Shown piece after piece: positions 1-9,134 of a stretch of 64,000 nt of DNA (position 1 is its first letter; every line of letters begins with the position of its first letter). The notes beneath the pieces were generated by a model. That model was given only the letters and a program-made list of their open reading frames with translations. It ran no database searches and had not been told where the DNA came from. The translations under genes were made by a program, and so were the position numbers. The DNA comes from Chitinophagaceae bacterium (lineage in GTDB: Bacteria > Bacteroidota > Bacteroidia > Chitinophagales > Chitinophagaceae): NCBI GenBank assembly GCA_016713085.1, contig JADJPV010000002.1:1364001-1428000 (forward strand). Reading direction: 5' to 3'.

Positions 1-215
1 GGTTCTCCGTTCCACAACGTTTCTTCGTTGTACTGTATGCGATCATTTTCAATTCCACCAAACAGCATTGCACCAATACGACCGTTACCAAGTGGCAGTG
101 CCTCTGTCCATTTAACAGCAGGTTTGGGATACCACAGTTTTAAATCCTGTGCCTGCAACATCTGCAAACAACAGAATGTTACTGCAAGAGCTAAATATGT
201 TTTTTTTTGTACCAT
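1..215 (-). CDS. GH95 family glycoside hydrolase (alpha-L-fucosidase type), N-terminal part
   Basis: Partial gene running off the window start; the first 71 codons are present. Translation from ATG at 215 gives a signal peptide (start MVQKKTYLALAV, cleavage after MLQAQ) and then the GH95 entry signature: LWYPKPAVKW, EALPLGNGRIGAMLFGG and ERIQ-like DRIQYNEETLWNGE. GH95 enzymes remove alpha-linked L-fucose or L-galactose from plant and host glycans, usually in the periplasm or at the surface. It lies downstream of, and in the same direction as, the pectin-degrading genes, so it probably belongs to the same cluster. A copy of a dispersed repeat lies just upstream (222-259). Substrate specificity cannot be judged from this fragment. 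Confidence 0.85.
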   Translation of the reverse strand, partial: MVQKKTYLALAVTFCCLQMLQAQDLKLWYPKPAVKWTEALPLGNGRIGAMLFGGIENDRIQYNEETLWNGE

Positions 216-221
216 CGTTAC

Positions 222-259
222 TACTGCTATTTAACCTTTGTTGCGTCACTCACTTGTAC
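222..259 (-). repeat. Dispersed repeat R2, copy 1, upstream of the GH95 gene
   Basis: On the minus strand it reads GTACAAGTGAGTGACGCAAC followed by an AATAG-containing tail. Related copies occur at 15897-15932 (upstream of mutS2) and 27571-27614 (upstream of trpB). All three lie 7-34 nt upstream of a minus-strand start codon in the same orientation. Function unknown; it could carry promoter or mRNA-leader signals. Confidence 0.6.
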
Positions 260-289
260 AACAACAATTCTATTCTTCTTTTTTACCAA

Positions 290-355
290 GCGTCCCTACG
301 GGACGCAAAACCATTCATTGACTTTTCGCTACCCATCAGTTGTTCCTACGGAACA
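290..355. repeat. Two short palindromes with CTACGG centres in the GH28/GH95 spacer
   Basis: A 7-bp stem GCGTCCC/GGGACGC with loop TAC (290-306) and a 6-bp stem TGTTCC/GGAACA with the same TAC loop (341-355). They share the core TCCTACGGRA or TCCCTACGGGA. A low-complexity run of CATCACTCAT units follows at about 400-432, overlapping the GH28 stop region. No gene is visible between 216 and 428. Confidence 0.6.
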
Positions 356-428
356 AATTTATCCGTCACTGTCATTCTAATTCCGTCAGTCGAATGTCCC
401 TCACTCATCACTCATCATTCATCACTCA

Positions 429-1976
429 TCACTGCTTCACCTCTTCCTTCTTTACATCATCTGCAACAATCACCTCTGCTTCACCCAATATGTTGTTTTG
501 AAATATGATGTTTTTTGTATTAGCTCCTTTTATTTCTACAAAGGTTTTTGTTCCGTTGAAAGGCCAGCTATTTTGTAGCAATCCATTCTGCGCATTGGTG
601 AAACGAATAAGCGGAGCAGTTGTTATTGGTTTAGCAGAAACAAAACCATGAACGATCACCCGATCTGTCTTCTCAACTGATAAAGACGGCCCTGTCTTTA
701 CATTCACCCGTACATTGTGCAGTTCAATATCCTTTCCGTTACGAATTGTGATTCCTGTTTCAGCTTCAAACACACAATCATTTAAACTGATCTCACTCAC
801 AGGCATTTCATCGAGCCCATTAATATACATCGCCTGTTTGGTGTAAGCAGTGATATTGCTAAAACGGATATTCCGGAACTGTGGAGTCCGTTCACTCACC
901 GGTTCAGGTGCTACTTTTGAATACTCCATATCCAGCACAATTGCCTGCGCTTTGATATTCTTCATGATGATATTATCTACCCGAATATCTTCCACTACTC
1001 CACCTCTTCCTCTCGTTGTTTTAATTCTTATACCACGGTCAGTTCCATCAAACACACAATTGCTGATGGTGATCTTCTTTACATCACCACTCATTTCACT
1101 ACCGATCACTACACCACCATGTCCACTTAACATGGTACAATTCGTAATAGTATAATTTTCTGCTGGCGTTGCTTTGGTTCTGCCTGCCAGATCTTTTCCG
1201 GACTTGATCGTAATACAATCATCACCTACACTGATATGACAATCGGAAATATGCACATACTTACAACTCGACGGATTAATGCCATCTGTATTAGGCGATT
1301 TCGGATTATCAATTGTTACACCTGTGATCGTTACGTTTTCGCAGAACTCTGGTGTTACTGTCCAGAAAGGCGAATTGGTGATCGTAATTCCTTCGATTAA
1401 TACATTCTTACAATACAACGGTTGAATAAACGGCGGGCGTAAGAACCCACGTTTCATTTGCGTTGGATCATCTGGTAACAGAATATCTTTATTCAAACTA
1501 TCGAACAGGAGTTGATATTTATTCCGCTCCGTTTGATTTTTATAAAACGTCAATGCATAATTCCACCACTTTTGTCCGTGCCCGTTGATGGTGCCTCTCC
1601 CCGTGATAGCAATATTCTCGGCCTTGTATGCATAGAACAACGGTGAAAAACTCATTACATCCACTCCTTCATAACGACTTTGCACCATTGGCAGGTAATC
1701 ATCAAAATTATCAGAGAAGTGCAATTCTGCTCCTGCATCAATTAGAATGGTGATATTACTTTTCAAATGAATAGGGCCGGTTAAATATTTTCCTGCAGGA
1801 AAATAAACCGTACCGCCACCTGCTTTTGATGCAGCGGCGATGGCATCAGCTATTGGTTTGGTTGCCAGTTTACTGCTGTCCTTTTTTGCACCGTATTTGG
1901 TGACATCATAAAAGCCTTGTGCTGTTGCAGTGAAGCAAGTAATTGTTACAATAGCAAAGAGAATCAGTTTTTTCAT
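429..1976 (-). CDS. GH28 family glycoside hydrolase (polygalacturonase type), secreted
   Basis: 515 aa. Signal peptide at residues 1-20 (cleavage after TATAQ). A right-handed parallel beta-helix follows, starting with the GH28 N-terminal pattern FYDVTKYGAKKD and GGGTVYFPAGKYLTGPI. All four conserved GH28 active-site groups are visible: NTD (229-231), GDD (251-253), GHG (285-287) and RIK (317-319), which supply the catalytic aspartates and substrate-binding His, Arg and Lys. GH28 enzymes cleave galacturonic acid linkages in homogalacturonan or rhamnogalacturonan. It is the last complete gene of the minus-strand pectin cluster. Whether it is endo- or exo-acting, or acts on rhamnogalacturonan, cannot be told from motifs. 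Confidence 0.93.
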   Translation of the reverse strand: MKKLILFAIVTITCFTATAQGFYDVTKYGAKKDSSKLATKPIADAIAAASKAGGGTVYFPAGKYLTGPIHLKSNITILIDAGAELHFSDNFDDYLPMVQSRYEGVDVMSFSPLFYAYKAENIAITGRGTINGHGQKWWNYALTFYKNQTERNKYQLLFDSLNKDILLPDDPTQMKRGFLRPPFIQPLYCKNVLIEGITITNSPFWTVTPEFCENVTITGVTIDNPKSPNTDGINPSSCKYVHISDCHISVGDDCITIKSGKDLAGRTKATPAENYTITNCTMLSGHGGVVIGSEMSGDVKKITISNCVFDGTDRGIRIKTTRGRGGVVEDIRVDNIIMKNIKAQAIVLDMEYSKVAPEPVSERTPQFRNIRFSNITAYTKQAMYINGLDEMPVSEISLNDCVFEAETGITIRNGKDIELHNVRVNVKTGPSLSVEKTDRVIVHGFVSAKPITTAPLIRFTNAQNGLLQNSWPFNGTKTFVEIKGANTKNIIFQNNILGEAEVIVADDVKKEEVKQ

Positions 1977-1994
1977 CTTTTTATTTTATAACCG

Positions 1995-2020
1995 CCGTCA
2001 GGGTTTTCAACCGCTGACGG
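1995..2020. repeat. Inverted repeat between the GH28 gene and the split glycosidase gene
   Basis: CCGTCAG (1995-2001) pairs with CTGACGG (2014-2020) around a 12-nt loop, in the 55-bp spacer. No T-run typical of an intrinsic terminator follows on the minus strand, so it is more likely a dispersed palindrome or mRNA-processing hairpin. Confidence 0.5.
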
Positions 2021-2031
2021 GGTTCGTTCGT

Positions 2032-4681
2032 TTACTCAAACAACCAATCAATATTTTTATTCTTCGCATCACTCATCAGCATCGCATCATATACAGGTAT
2101 CACCTGTGTGCCATCAACAAAGCCCAATACTAAACAAACACCTTTCGGCAACTTCAATGTATGCGTTCCTGCTTTGAAGGTATAAGTATGAATATTTACC
2201 GGTGGCATGCCATCCAATGCAATAGCGTTGGATATTTTTATTTCTGCCTGACCATAATCATCGGCACTTGCATTTGTTTCCAGTTCGGGTGCTTTGGCAA
2301 AAACAGTATCAGTTGTAAATGCAGCACGTTGTGTTTTGAAATAGCCTACTAATATTTTTACCGGTTTATCAGAGTAGAAGTTGATCTCTGTCGGCTGAGT
2401 CAACTGCTGTTGATAAGAGAATTGAATGGATTTCAACCCTTTCAACTCAGACGCCAGTTGTTTGATGCGGATACTTGTATCACTAAAGATGTCTGCGTCT
2501 TCATTTAATACAACAGGCATAAGATTTAACTTCACATCCGCTGGTTGAAAAGGCTTGCGTTCTTTTACGGTTGATGAAGATGTGTTTTTCAGTGAGTCAA
2601 TTTTAGATTGAAATGTTTTTAACTCTGTTTCAAACACAGGCAGCATTTCATTCCAATGTTTGAATGTGCCATTTACACCACGCATCGGAATCTTCCGTTG
2701 CTGCGTTTGCATACTGTTGGCATAGAGATAAGAGCTGGAAGTAAGTCGAGCCAGTTCTTTGTAATCATTCACACTTTTTGCAGCATTGGAACTGCCAACT
2801 CAAGATCATTAATATTGTTACTGTATTTATATTTCAGCAATTGCACCGCTGCATTTACTTTATTACTGAAATGATGGGCCATTGCTTTATAACAATACAT
2901 ATCATTCGCAATGCGATTGAATTCATCTTTATTCTTCGTGATTCGCTTTGCTACTTCTGTGATGAGTGCAGCAGCTTTATCACCATGTACTACCACTTCT
3001 CTTGATACCTGCGGCGGTGTTTCACCAATATGTTTGATTCCCTTGTGTTCTTTATCAGCATAATCAAGGATCATTTCACCTTCCGGTGCTTCTGCATCAT
3101 ACAACAAAGTAAATAACCCATAACGGAAGGGGTTGATGAGTTGTGTCATCAACATACCAAGTGTGAGTGTTTGCCTGTTACCGTCAGTTATTCCAAAGCG
3201 ACGCAGCAATTTCGGAGCAATCTCTCCGCTCTCTTCATACGCCGTTAATATTTTTCTTCCATCTGCTTCACTGCAACCAAATTTATCAGCCAGCAAGCGA
3301 CTCCAGTAAACAACTTCTTCTTCCCGGTTACGTTTTGCTTTCCAGGCATAACGGCTCCATGCACTGTACCAGATCCAGTCACGTTCAATTTGTAATAAAC
3401 GTTTTCCTTTTACACTATCTGCACTGTAAGGCCAGTCCCAGTAAGAAGCTTGCGGATATAAATGCAAACCGTTACCACCCATTACTTCGTGCATACCAAT
3501 TACGCTCTGCTGAATAAAATCGGGCGAGCCATAACGAAACGGTTCAAGGTTGGCAAGGATATGTACGTTTTCAATCTGTACACTGCCGAGTTTGCTTAAT
3601 GTCTGATGTAATTCAGCCCAGCTTCCTCTTGGCCGTGCATAGGTCAATGCTTCACCGTTAAACTTTGCCTCGGTATATAAATTTTATAAAGTGGTAGTGA
3701 TGCACGCATAACGGCCGGCGCATCGGTATCATGTGCACGCAGCACAATGGGTGGTTCCTCTGTTTTATTCAACGCTTTCAATCCGTCTTTCACACCCGGA
3801 ATAATGGTTTGTGTGAACCATTCAATATCATCTTTGCCTACTCCTTCCATTGCTTCGCCTAAGCAAACCATTAAACCAACGTTGGGATATTTTTCTACAA
3901 ATGCTGCGATTGATTTTCGTGTATAATCAGCGATCAACGGAATGATCGGTCGTTCACGTTCCTGTGTTTTGATCTTGTGATGTTCAGCAAATGGTTTGGA
4001 GACAATGATGTTATAAAACATCTGGATCACCCAGATGCCACGCTTGTCGGCTTCTGTTGTTAAGAAGCGATAGATCTCTTCATTCTTTTTAAACGTTGCA
4101 TCATTCACCTCAACTGCATACGGATAATCTTTCAACTTCACCAATGATGCAAACGGATGACCGTTCCAGAGATACAATGAGTTCATGCGATTGGTTACCA
4201 TTGAATCCAAATACTGAATCCATAATTTTTTATCGTAGAACCAGGGAAAGGTTTCGGGTGTGTAAGGATATTCGTACACATTTCTGCCGGGGAGGTAGTA
4301 GGGCTTCTGTACACCTATGCAGGCTCCACGCAAAACCATCTCCGGTGCATCACTGAACGAATACGTAACAGGAAATTTCTTTGTTGCTTTTAAATGATCT
4401 GCAAACGCCAGACAACCATACAAAATGCCTGTTGCATCATTTCCAGTAATATAAGTATTGCTATTTTTTGTTTTAATTGTAAAACTTTCCTTTTTTTCAT
4501 TAGGCTCTAACGTAAGCAGAATGGAATGTTTATTTTTATCCAGCTTAAGTTCTCTAATTATATTTCGCAATTTTTCAATTGCAAAAATTGTCCTTGCTGA
4601 AGGAGCCGTACTTTCAATTTTAACCTGTGCTGATACAACTGAACAAATTACGAATGATATGACAAAGAAAATCTGCTTCAT
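2032..4681 (-). pseudogene. Large secreted glycosidase-like protein, split by two apparent frameshifts
   Basis: Three consecutive open frames (4681-3644, 3647-2769, 2772-2032) make one continuous protein of about 883 aa if one A is restored at each of two minus-strand homopolymers, near 3682-3685 (AAAA) and 2774-2778 (AAAAA). The repaired joins read LPLYK-NLYTEAKFNGEAL and MLQK-SVNDYKEL. Residues 1-18 are a signal peptide (ends SAQ). An N-terminal domain of the GH67/GH20-accessory type follows (LRNIIRELK, TGNDATGILYGCLAFAD), then a catalytic-type region (MNSLYLWNGHPFASL, LMVCLGEAMEG) and a C-terminal beta-rich domain. The context is pectin degradation. From memory, related ~850-aa proteins have been labelled alpha-D-galacturonidase, but I cannot confirm this here. 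Real decay and consensus error are both possible; I favour error. Confidence 0.75.
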
Positions 4682-4682
4682 A

Positions 4683-6101
4683 TTATTTCACTTCCACTAA
4701 TTCGTTTAAATAAATTTCCAGCATGGTATAACCGCTTGCATCTACTTTGTTGCGGTCGTTTGCATCATTCGGATTCAATCCCTTTTTTATTTCCCATGCA
4801 TCGGGCATGCCATCATTATCTGTATCAACAGGTGCAGTTGCAGATTTATATTCAGCCCAGCCACCCACAGCTAAAGGATTATCAATAATACCAGGCTTAC
4901 CAAAAACACCTTTGCCAATAGCAGTGCCTGTTCTTGTTTCATTCACTACACGTTCATCCGTTGCATCACGTTTGGGAAAGATAGCACCTGCATAACGCAA
5001 TACTTTTTCATACGATTCTTTTGCGGTTTCAACTGGTAATGTAACAGCAACAGGAAACGCTTTATCAGAAATTGCATTCTTGGGATAACCTGCTTCTTTA
5101 AGATCAACACCAATCATATTCTTTTTGGTCAATGCTTTATCGCCTTCCATGATATTACCATCAACAAACCATTGTCCTGTACCTTTACTTTTTTCTTTTT
5201 GATAGGATGCATGCACAAACTTCAATTCAGCAGGCGCAGCCGGACCGGGTTTGTAATAATTGTTGACGATGTTTACTTGCGAAACTGCATTAGGAAGATT
5301 CACTTCGCCACCATAAGCGGCATTGGCATTGCCCCAGTTATAAATAATATTGTTTCGGTAATCGATCAATGCGATTGTATCATGTGCCCTTGCACCATTG
5401 AAACGGATTGCACGGTTGTTGAGATGTGCAATCAAGTTATGATGATAGCTGGCATACTGTCCACCCCATACTCCACCATAGGAACGATGGCCTTTCATAT
5501 GACCGGCTTCATATAATCCTTCACTTACAATGCACCATTGTACGGTTGTATTTTTTGTATCATACATCGCTGCACATTCTTCATTGGCCCAACTGAAACT
5601 GCAATGATCAACAATTACATCATGACAGTTCTCCATATCAAATCCATACAATCCTGTTTTCAATGTACCACCTGGGCGTGAACGGATATAACGGATAATG
5701 ATATTACCATGATTGCCTTTTGAAGATGCACCATTTAAAATGAGTGATTGATTTTTTAAACAGATGCCATCACCGGGAGCTGTTTGCCCGGCAATAGTTA
5801 AGTTAGAACGTTTGATTTGAATTTTCGATTGCAGTTCAATAATACCTGATACACGAAAGATAACTGTTAGTGGTTCTCCGGGAAATTGTTCCAGGGCCCA
5901 GCGAAAACTTCCCTCACCACTATCATTGAGATTTGTTACTGCAACTACTTTGCCTCCTCTTCCTCCCGTTGCATATTTACCAAATCCCTCAGCACCTGGG
6001 AATGCTATTTGCTGAGAATAAATTTCATGTACTGAAACAGAAAGCAACAGAATCAGCATTGCCTTCATTATACTCTTAAAAAAAAAGTTGCCTTTGTTCA
6101 T
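4683..6101 (-). CDS. Pectate lyase family PL1, secreted
   Basis: 472 aa, ending one base before the downstream split gene. Signal peptide near residues 12-29 (MLILLLSVSVHEIYSQ). The mature start, FPGAEGFGKYATGGRGG, is the classic PL1 opening, followed by the beta-helix with VTNLNDSGEGSFRWALE, IDHCSFSW-type VDHCSFSWANEE and RAIRFNGAR. PL1 enzymes cleave polygalacturonate by calcium-dependent beta-elimination. The C-terminus carries a calcium-binding thrombospondin-type-3 motif, DTDNDGMPDAWE, then LNPNDAND. This is the clearest evidence that the cluster acts on pectin. The exact PL1 subfamily cannot be assigned by eye. Confidence 0.93.
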   Translation of the reverse strand: MNKGNFFFKSIMKAMLILLLSVSVHEIYSQQIAFPGAEGFGKYATGGRGGKVVAVTNLNDSGEGSFRWALEQFPGEPLTVIFRVSGIIELQSKIQIKRSNLTIAGQTAPGDGICLKNQSLILNGASSKGNHGNIIIRYIRSRPGGTLKTGLYGFDMENCHDVIVDHCSFSWANEECAAMYDTKNTTVQWCIVSEGLYEAGHMKGHRSYGGVWGGQYASYHHNLIAHLNNRAIRFNGARAHDTIALIDYRNNIIYNWGNANAAYGGEVNLPNAVSQVNIVNNYYKPGPAAPAELKFVHASYQKEKSKGTGQWFVDGNIMEGDKALTKKNMIGVDLKEAGYPKNAISDKAFPVAVTLPVETAKESYEKVLRYAGAIFPKRDATDERVVNETRTGTAIGKGVFGKPGIIDNPLAVGGWAEYKSATAPVDTDNDGMPDAWEIKKGLNPNDANDRNKVDASGYTMLEIYLNELVEVK

Positions 6102-6128
6102 TAGAAATCATTTTAATCATTCACCCAC

Positions 6129-7199
6129 TTATTTAATATCACTCAACTTCACTCCACCTTTTTCGTTGCTTTGATAAGCTGCTTCCACACAAGCCATAGT
6201 ATCAATACAATCTTCTACCGAATTATCAGGCCGTGAAATTTTCCCTTCGGCAGCCAGCATTAATTGTTCCATACTTCCCATAAAGGCATGTGGGAACCAG
6301 CTGCCTTCAATTTTCCTTTCTTTCCACACGGGCTCTTTCCCTTCTTCCAGCAATACATATTCAAAACTGTCAGCAGCACCTCTTGGATAATTGATGAGTG
6401 CACCGAAGTTGATGATCACAGCACCCTTGCTTCCTTCAATTTTAATATATGATTGCTGCTTGGGCATGCCGTAGTTATGACAGTGATTGGTTAAAACATT
6501 TGCCCTGATCAGTTCTCCATAATCGAGTATGATATTACTCCGAACAGAAGAGAGTTCAGACATCGAAGGATGTTTCGTTGATTTTGCAAAAACAGATACA
6601 GGATTTCCCAGGAGATTTCTTACAAGATCGATATAATGAATGCTGTGATAAAGAATTTCCAGTCTTTGAGATGTAAACAGAAAATCCCAGAGATGCCAGG
6701 GAGTAAAAACATTTACGTTTATTTCAATATCATTGATTGCACCAATTGATCCATCAGCCATCATTTTTTTTACTTCCAGGATAAACGGCGCATAACGTAA
6801 TTGAAAATTAACGGCCGCAGTCAGTTTCTTTTTCCGTGTAAGTTCCAGGATAGCCTTTGCGGATGCAATATTTTCACCCATCGGCTTCTGCATCAATACT
6901 GCAGAACCATCGGGTAATTGTTCAAGAATATTTATCAGGGCTTTCCCCGGCACTGCAACATCAAACACAACCTGTTCAGGTAACTGATGAAGCATTTCAT
7001 CCAGGCTTTCAAACACAGTTGGAATATCAAAGTTCTTTGCTGTTTCAACCGATCGTGCAAAATCCAGGTCAAAAATACCCTGCACATGAAACCCTGCCAT
7101 TTTATAGGCAGGCAAATGAGCTGTATTTACAATGCCTCCGGCACCGATAATATAGATCGGTAATGAAGTTTGTAAAGAAGAGGTTGAATCTGACATCAT
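6129..7199 (-). CDS. Gfo/Idh/MocA family NAD(P)-dependent oxidoreductase
   Basis: 356 aa, no signal peptide. The N-terminal Rossmann motif is IIGAGGIVNTAHLPAY (residues ~16-31), and the family lysine motif appears as MQKPMGENIASAK (~100-112), a variant of the usual EKP. The C-terminal alpha/beta domain includes YHSIHYIDLVRNLLGNP. Family members oxidise sugars, sugar acids or inositols at a hydroxyl carbon, often giving a lactone or keto product. Placed between a pectate lyase and a sugar-acid symporter/lactonase pair, it plausibly oxidises the imported sugar before the lactonase acts. The substrate is unknown. Confidence 0.88.
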   Translation of the reverse strand: MMSDSTSSLQTSLPIYIIGAGGIVNTAHLPAYKMAGFHVQGIFDLDFARSVETAKNFDIPTVFESLDEMLHQLPEQVVFDVAVPGKALINILEQLPDGSAVLMQKPMGENIASAKAILELTRKKKLTAAVNFQLRYAPFILEVKKMMADGSIGAINDIEINVNVFTPWHLWDFLFTSQRLEILYHSIHYIDLVRNLLGNPVSVFAKSTKHPSMSELSSVRSNIILDYGELIRANVLTNHCHNYGMPKQQSYIKIEGSKGAVIINFGALINYPRGAADSFEYVLLEEGKEPVWKERKIEGSWFPHAFMGSMEQLMLAAEGKISRPDNSVEDCIDTMACVEAAYQSNEKGGVKLSDIK

Positions 7200-7212
7200 T
7201 TTATAAAATTAC

Positions 7213-8250
7213 TTATACAGAACTGCCTAATTTGTTTCCATATGTTAATAATAGAACAGCGGTAATAAGAATAAGTATAGCAACAATCAGCAGCCTGATT
7301 GTTCTGTTACTGCTGTTTTTCCATTCCTTCATAACCAATCCTGCAACTGCACTCAGTAATACCAGCATAATCATATGAATAGCCCAACTGGTAAATTGAT
7401 ATTTCCCCATCCGCACATGACCTAATCCATAAAAAAAGAATTGACCATACCAGAGCAACCCTGTAAGTATGGACATCAAATAATTCATACCCAAACTTCC
7501 ACCCTCTGCTGAAGTGAATTGCTGAAATGTTTTTTCCTTTTTATGTAAGAACAAGGTATACAGAAGAGCAATCACAAACGCACCTGAATTCGAAAAAATA
7601 TAGATCACATTTCCCTGGTAATTTCCTGCACCATATTTAGCGGCCACATCTGCAATGGGCTGCCCCTGGTTCAGTGAAAAACCATAGAAAGCAGATAAGA
7701 CACCAGCCAGTAAACAAATTGGCAATCCTATGCGTAAGGAAAAAGTGGTTTTATTATTTTCTCTCCGCTCAATATCTTTTTCTTTGCTTCTGCCTGCCAT
7801 ACCGCATACAGCAATCCCAACAACACCCATTGATATGCCGCTTACAAGATAAGAAACACCATTACTTAATAATATGGCATCAATTGTACCATCAACAATT
7901 GGTGGCAGTATTGTTCCCAGCACACAACTGATACCTACAGCAATGGCATAGGTTAATGAAAATCCAACATATCGGATTGCAATTCCAAACGCAGTTCCTC
8001 CTACCCCATAAGCCGTGCCCAGTAAGAACGATTTCTGCATGGCAGCAGCAGGTGCTTCCTTTAAAACAGTGATCAGTTGCGGAATGGTGAAGTAAGCAAT
8101 GATGAGTGGAAGAATCAACCAGCAGACAGATGCCTGCGTTAACCAGTAGGTTTGCCAGCTCCAGCCTTTAACTTTTTTCTGTGGTGTATAACAAAGCGAT
8201 GCACTGGAAGCGCCAACTGCATGAAACAAAACTCCATTGATAACTTCCAT
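7213..8250 (-). CDS. RhaT-like L-rhamnose/proton symporter family protein
   Basis: 345 aa with about ten hydrophobic segments across the whole length, starting MEVINGVLFHAVGASSASLCYTPQKKVKGWSWQTYWL, which matches the RhaT opening (small N-terminal helix, then YxPxKKVKxWxWE). Later helices include GLLWYGQFFFYGLGHVRMG, also RhaT-like. RhaT imports L-rhamnose with H+ across the inner membrane. Rhamnose is a main-chain sugar of rhamnogalacturonan, so this fits the neighbouring GH28 and PL1 genes. No rhamnose isomerase, kinase or aldolase is in the window, so the substrate could be another deoxysugar or sugar acid handled by the downstream enzymes. Confidence 0.88.
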   Translation of the reverse strand: MEVINGVLFHAVGASSASLCYTPQKKVKGWSWQTYWLTQASVCWLILPLIIAYFTIPQLITVLKEAPAAAMQKSFLLGTAYGVGGTAFGIAIRYVGFSLTYAIAVGISCVLGTILPPIVDGTIDAILLSNGVSYLVSGISMGVVGIAVCGMAGRSKEKDIERRENNKTTFSLRIGLPICLLAGVLSAFYGFSLNQGQPIADVAAKYGAGNYQGNVIYIFSNSGAFVIALLYTLFLHKKEKTFQQFTSAEGGSLGMNYLMSILTGLLWYGQFFFYGLGHVRMGKYQFTSWAIHMIMLVLLSAVAGLVMKEWKNSSNRTIRLLIVAILILITAVLLLTYGNKLGSSV

Positions 8251-8265
8251 TTACTTTGCTGTTAT

Positions 8266-9111
8266 TTAAAAAGAATAAAAACTCTTTGCGTTGGTATAAA
8301 ATATCTTTTCTCTGTCGCTTTCGTTTGCCAGTTCGTTAATGATGTCCTTATAAGATGTCCATGTTGTAATATAACTGCCTGCTAATAATGATACCGGCCA
8401 ATCACCACCGCAAAAACAACGGTCAGTTCCAAACTGATCAATGATAAATTCAATATAGGGTTTGATGTCTGCCGCTTTCCGGTTTTCAAAGTTGCCTGAT
8501 GCGGTGCCTAATCCAGAAATCTTTGCATATAAATTTTTATGCTTTGCTGCTTCCTTCATCAGTTCACCCCAAACACCGAATCTTTCTTTCGTTGCAATGG
8601 GTGGTTGATTCAAATGATCAAACACCATCCTCAAAGCGGGAACTTTTTCTGCCACTTTAAGAGCTGTTTCAATATGCGCCGGTAATATTCCCACTATTTC
8701 ATAAGGAATATCATGCTCCGCTAATATCTTCAAACTGTCGATCACTTCCGGTTGCAGCAACCACTTTGGATCCGCTTCATCATGAATCAAATGACGTACA
8801 CCTTTAAAATATTTTTCTTTGCCATATTTCCTTTGCAATGCTTTCAACGTTGCATCGGGGTCAGTTAATGGCAGCCATCCAACAATACCTGCAATCCAAT
8901 CTGTATTCTCAGCTACATGCAGCATCCAGTCGGTATCTTCAAAATTATTGGCAGCCTGTACTAATATTCCGCTGCTGATACCCATTTCCCTTCTTTCGGT
9001 TTCGAGCTCTTCAATACTGTATGTACGGTTGAGGATTGTTGTATTATTTTTCAGCCATGCATAATCAGCACGGTTAAAATCCCAGATGTGAATATGTGTA
9101 TCCGCAATCAT
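8266..9111 (-). CDS. Amidohydrolase-2 family, sugar-acid lactonase type
   Basis: 281 aa, cytoplasmic. The TIM-barrel metal site begins at once (MIADTHIHIWDF, the HxH of strand 1), continues with KGVRHLIHDE, an FDHLNQPP histidine and the late CGGDWPVS aspartate. This is the pattern of L-fuconolactonase, L-rhamnono-lactonase and 2-pyrone-4,6-dicarboxylate lactonase. In this order (dehydrogenase, symporter, lactonase) the likely job is to hydrolyse an aldonolactone made by the upstream Gfo/Idh/MocA enzyme. The specific lactone is inferred, not visible. Confidence 0.85.
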   Translation of the reverse strand: MIADTHIHIWDFNRADYAWLKNNTTILNRTYSIEELETERREMGISSGILVQAANNFEDTDWMLHVAENTDWIAGIVGWLPLTDPDATLKALQRKYGKEKYFKGVRHLIHDEADPKWLLQPEVIDSLKILAEHDIPYEIVGILPAHIETALKVAEKVPALRMVFDHLNQPPIATKERFGVWGELMKEAAKHKNLYAKISGLGTASGNFENRKAADIKPYIEFIIDQFGTDRCFCGGDWPVSLLAGSYITTWTSYKDIINELANESDREKIFYTNAKSFYSF

Positions 9112-9134
9112 CGTATAAATCTTAAGAAAGCAAA

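Noticed and set aside
28..508. Plus-strand open frames over the window start
   Set aside because: They lie opposite the GH95 signal peptide and the GH28 end, contain repeat-derived residues and resemble no protein.
2769..3647. The middle and end fragments of the glycosidase-like gene as separate genes
   Set aside because: The frames join seamlessly after adding one A in each of two homopolymers and have no own starts or signals.
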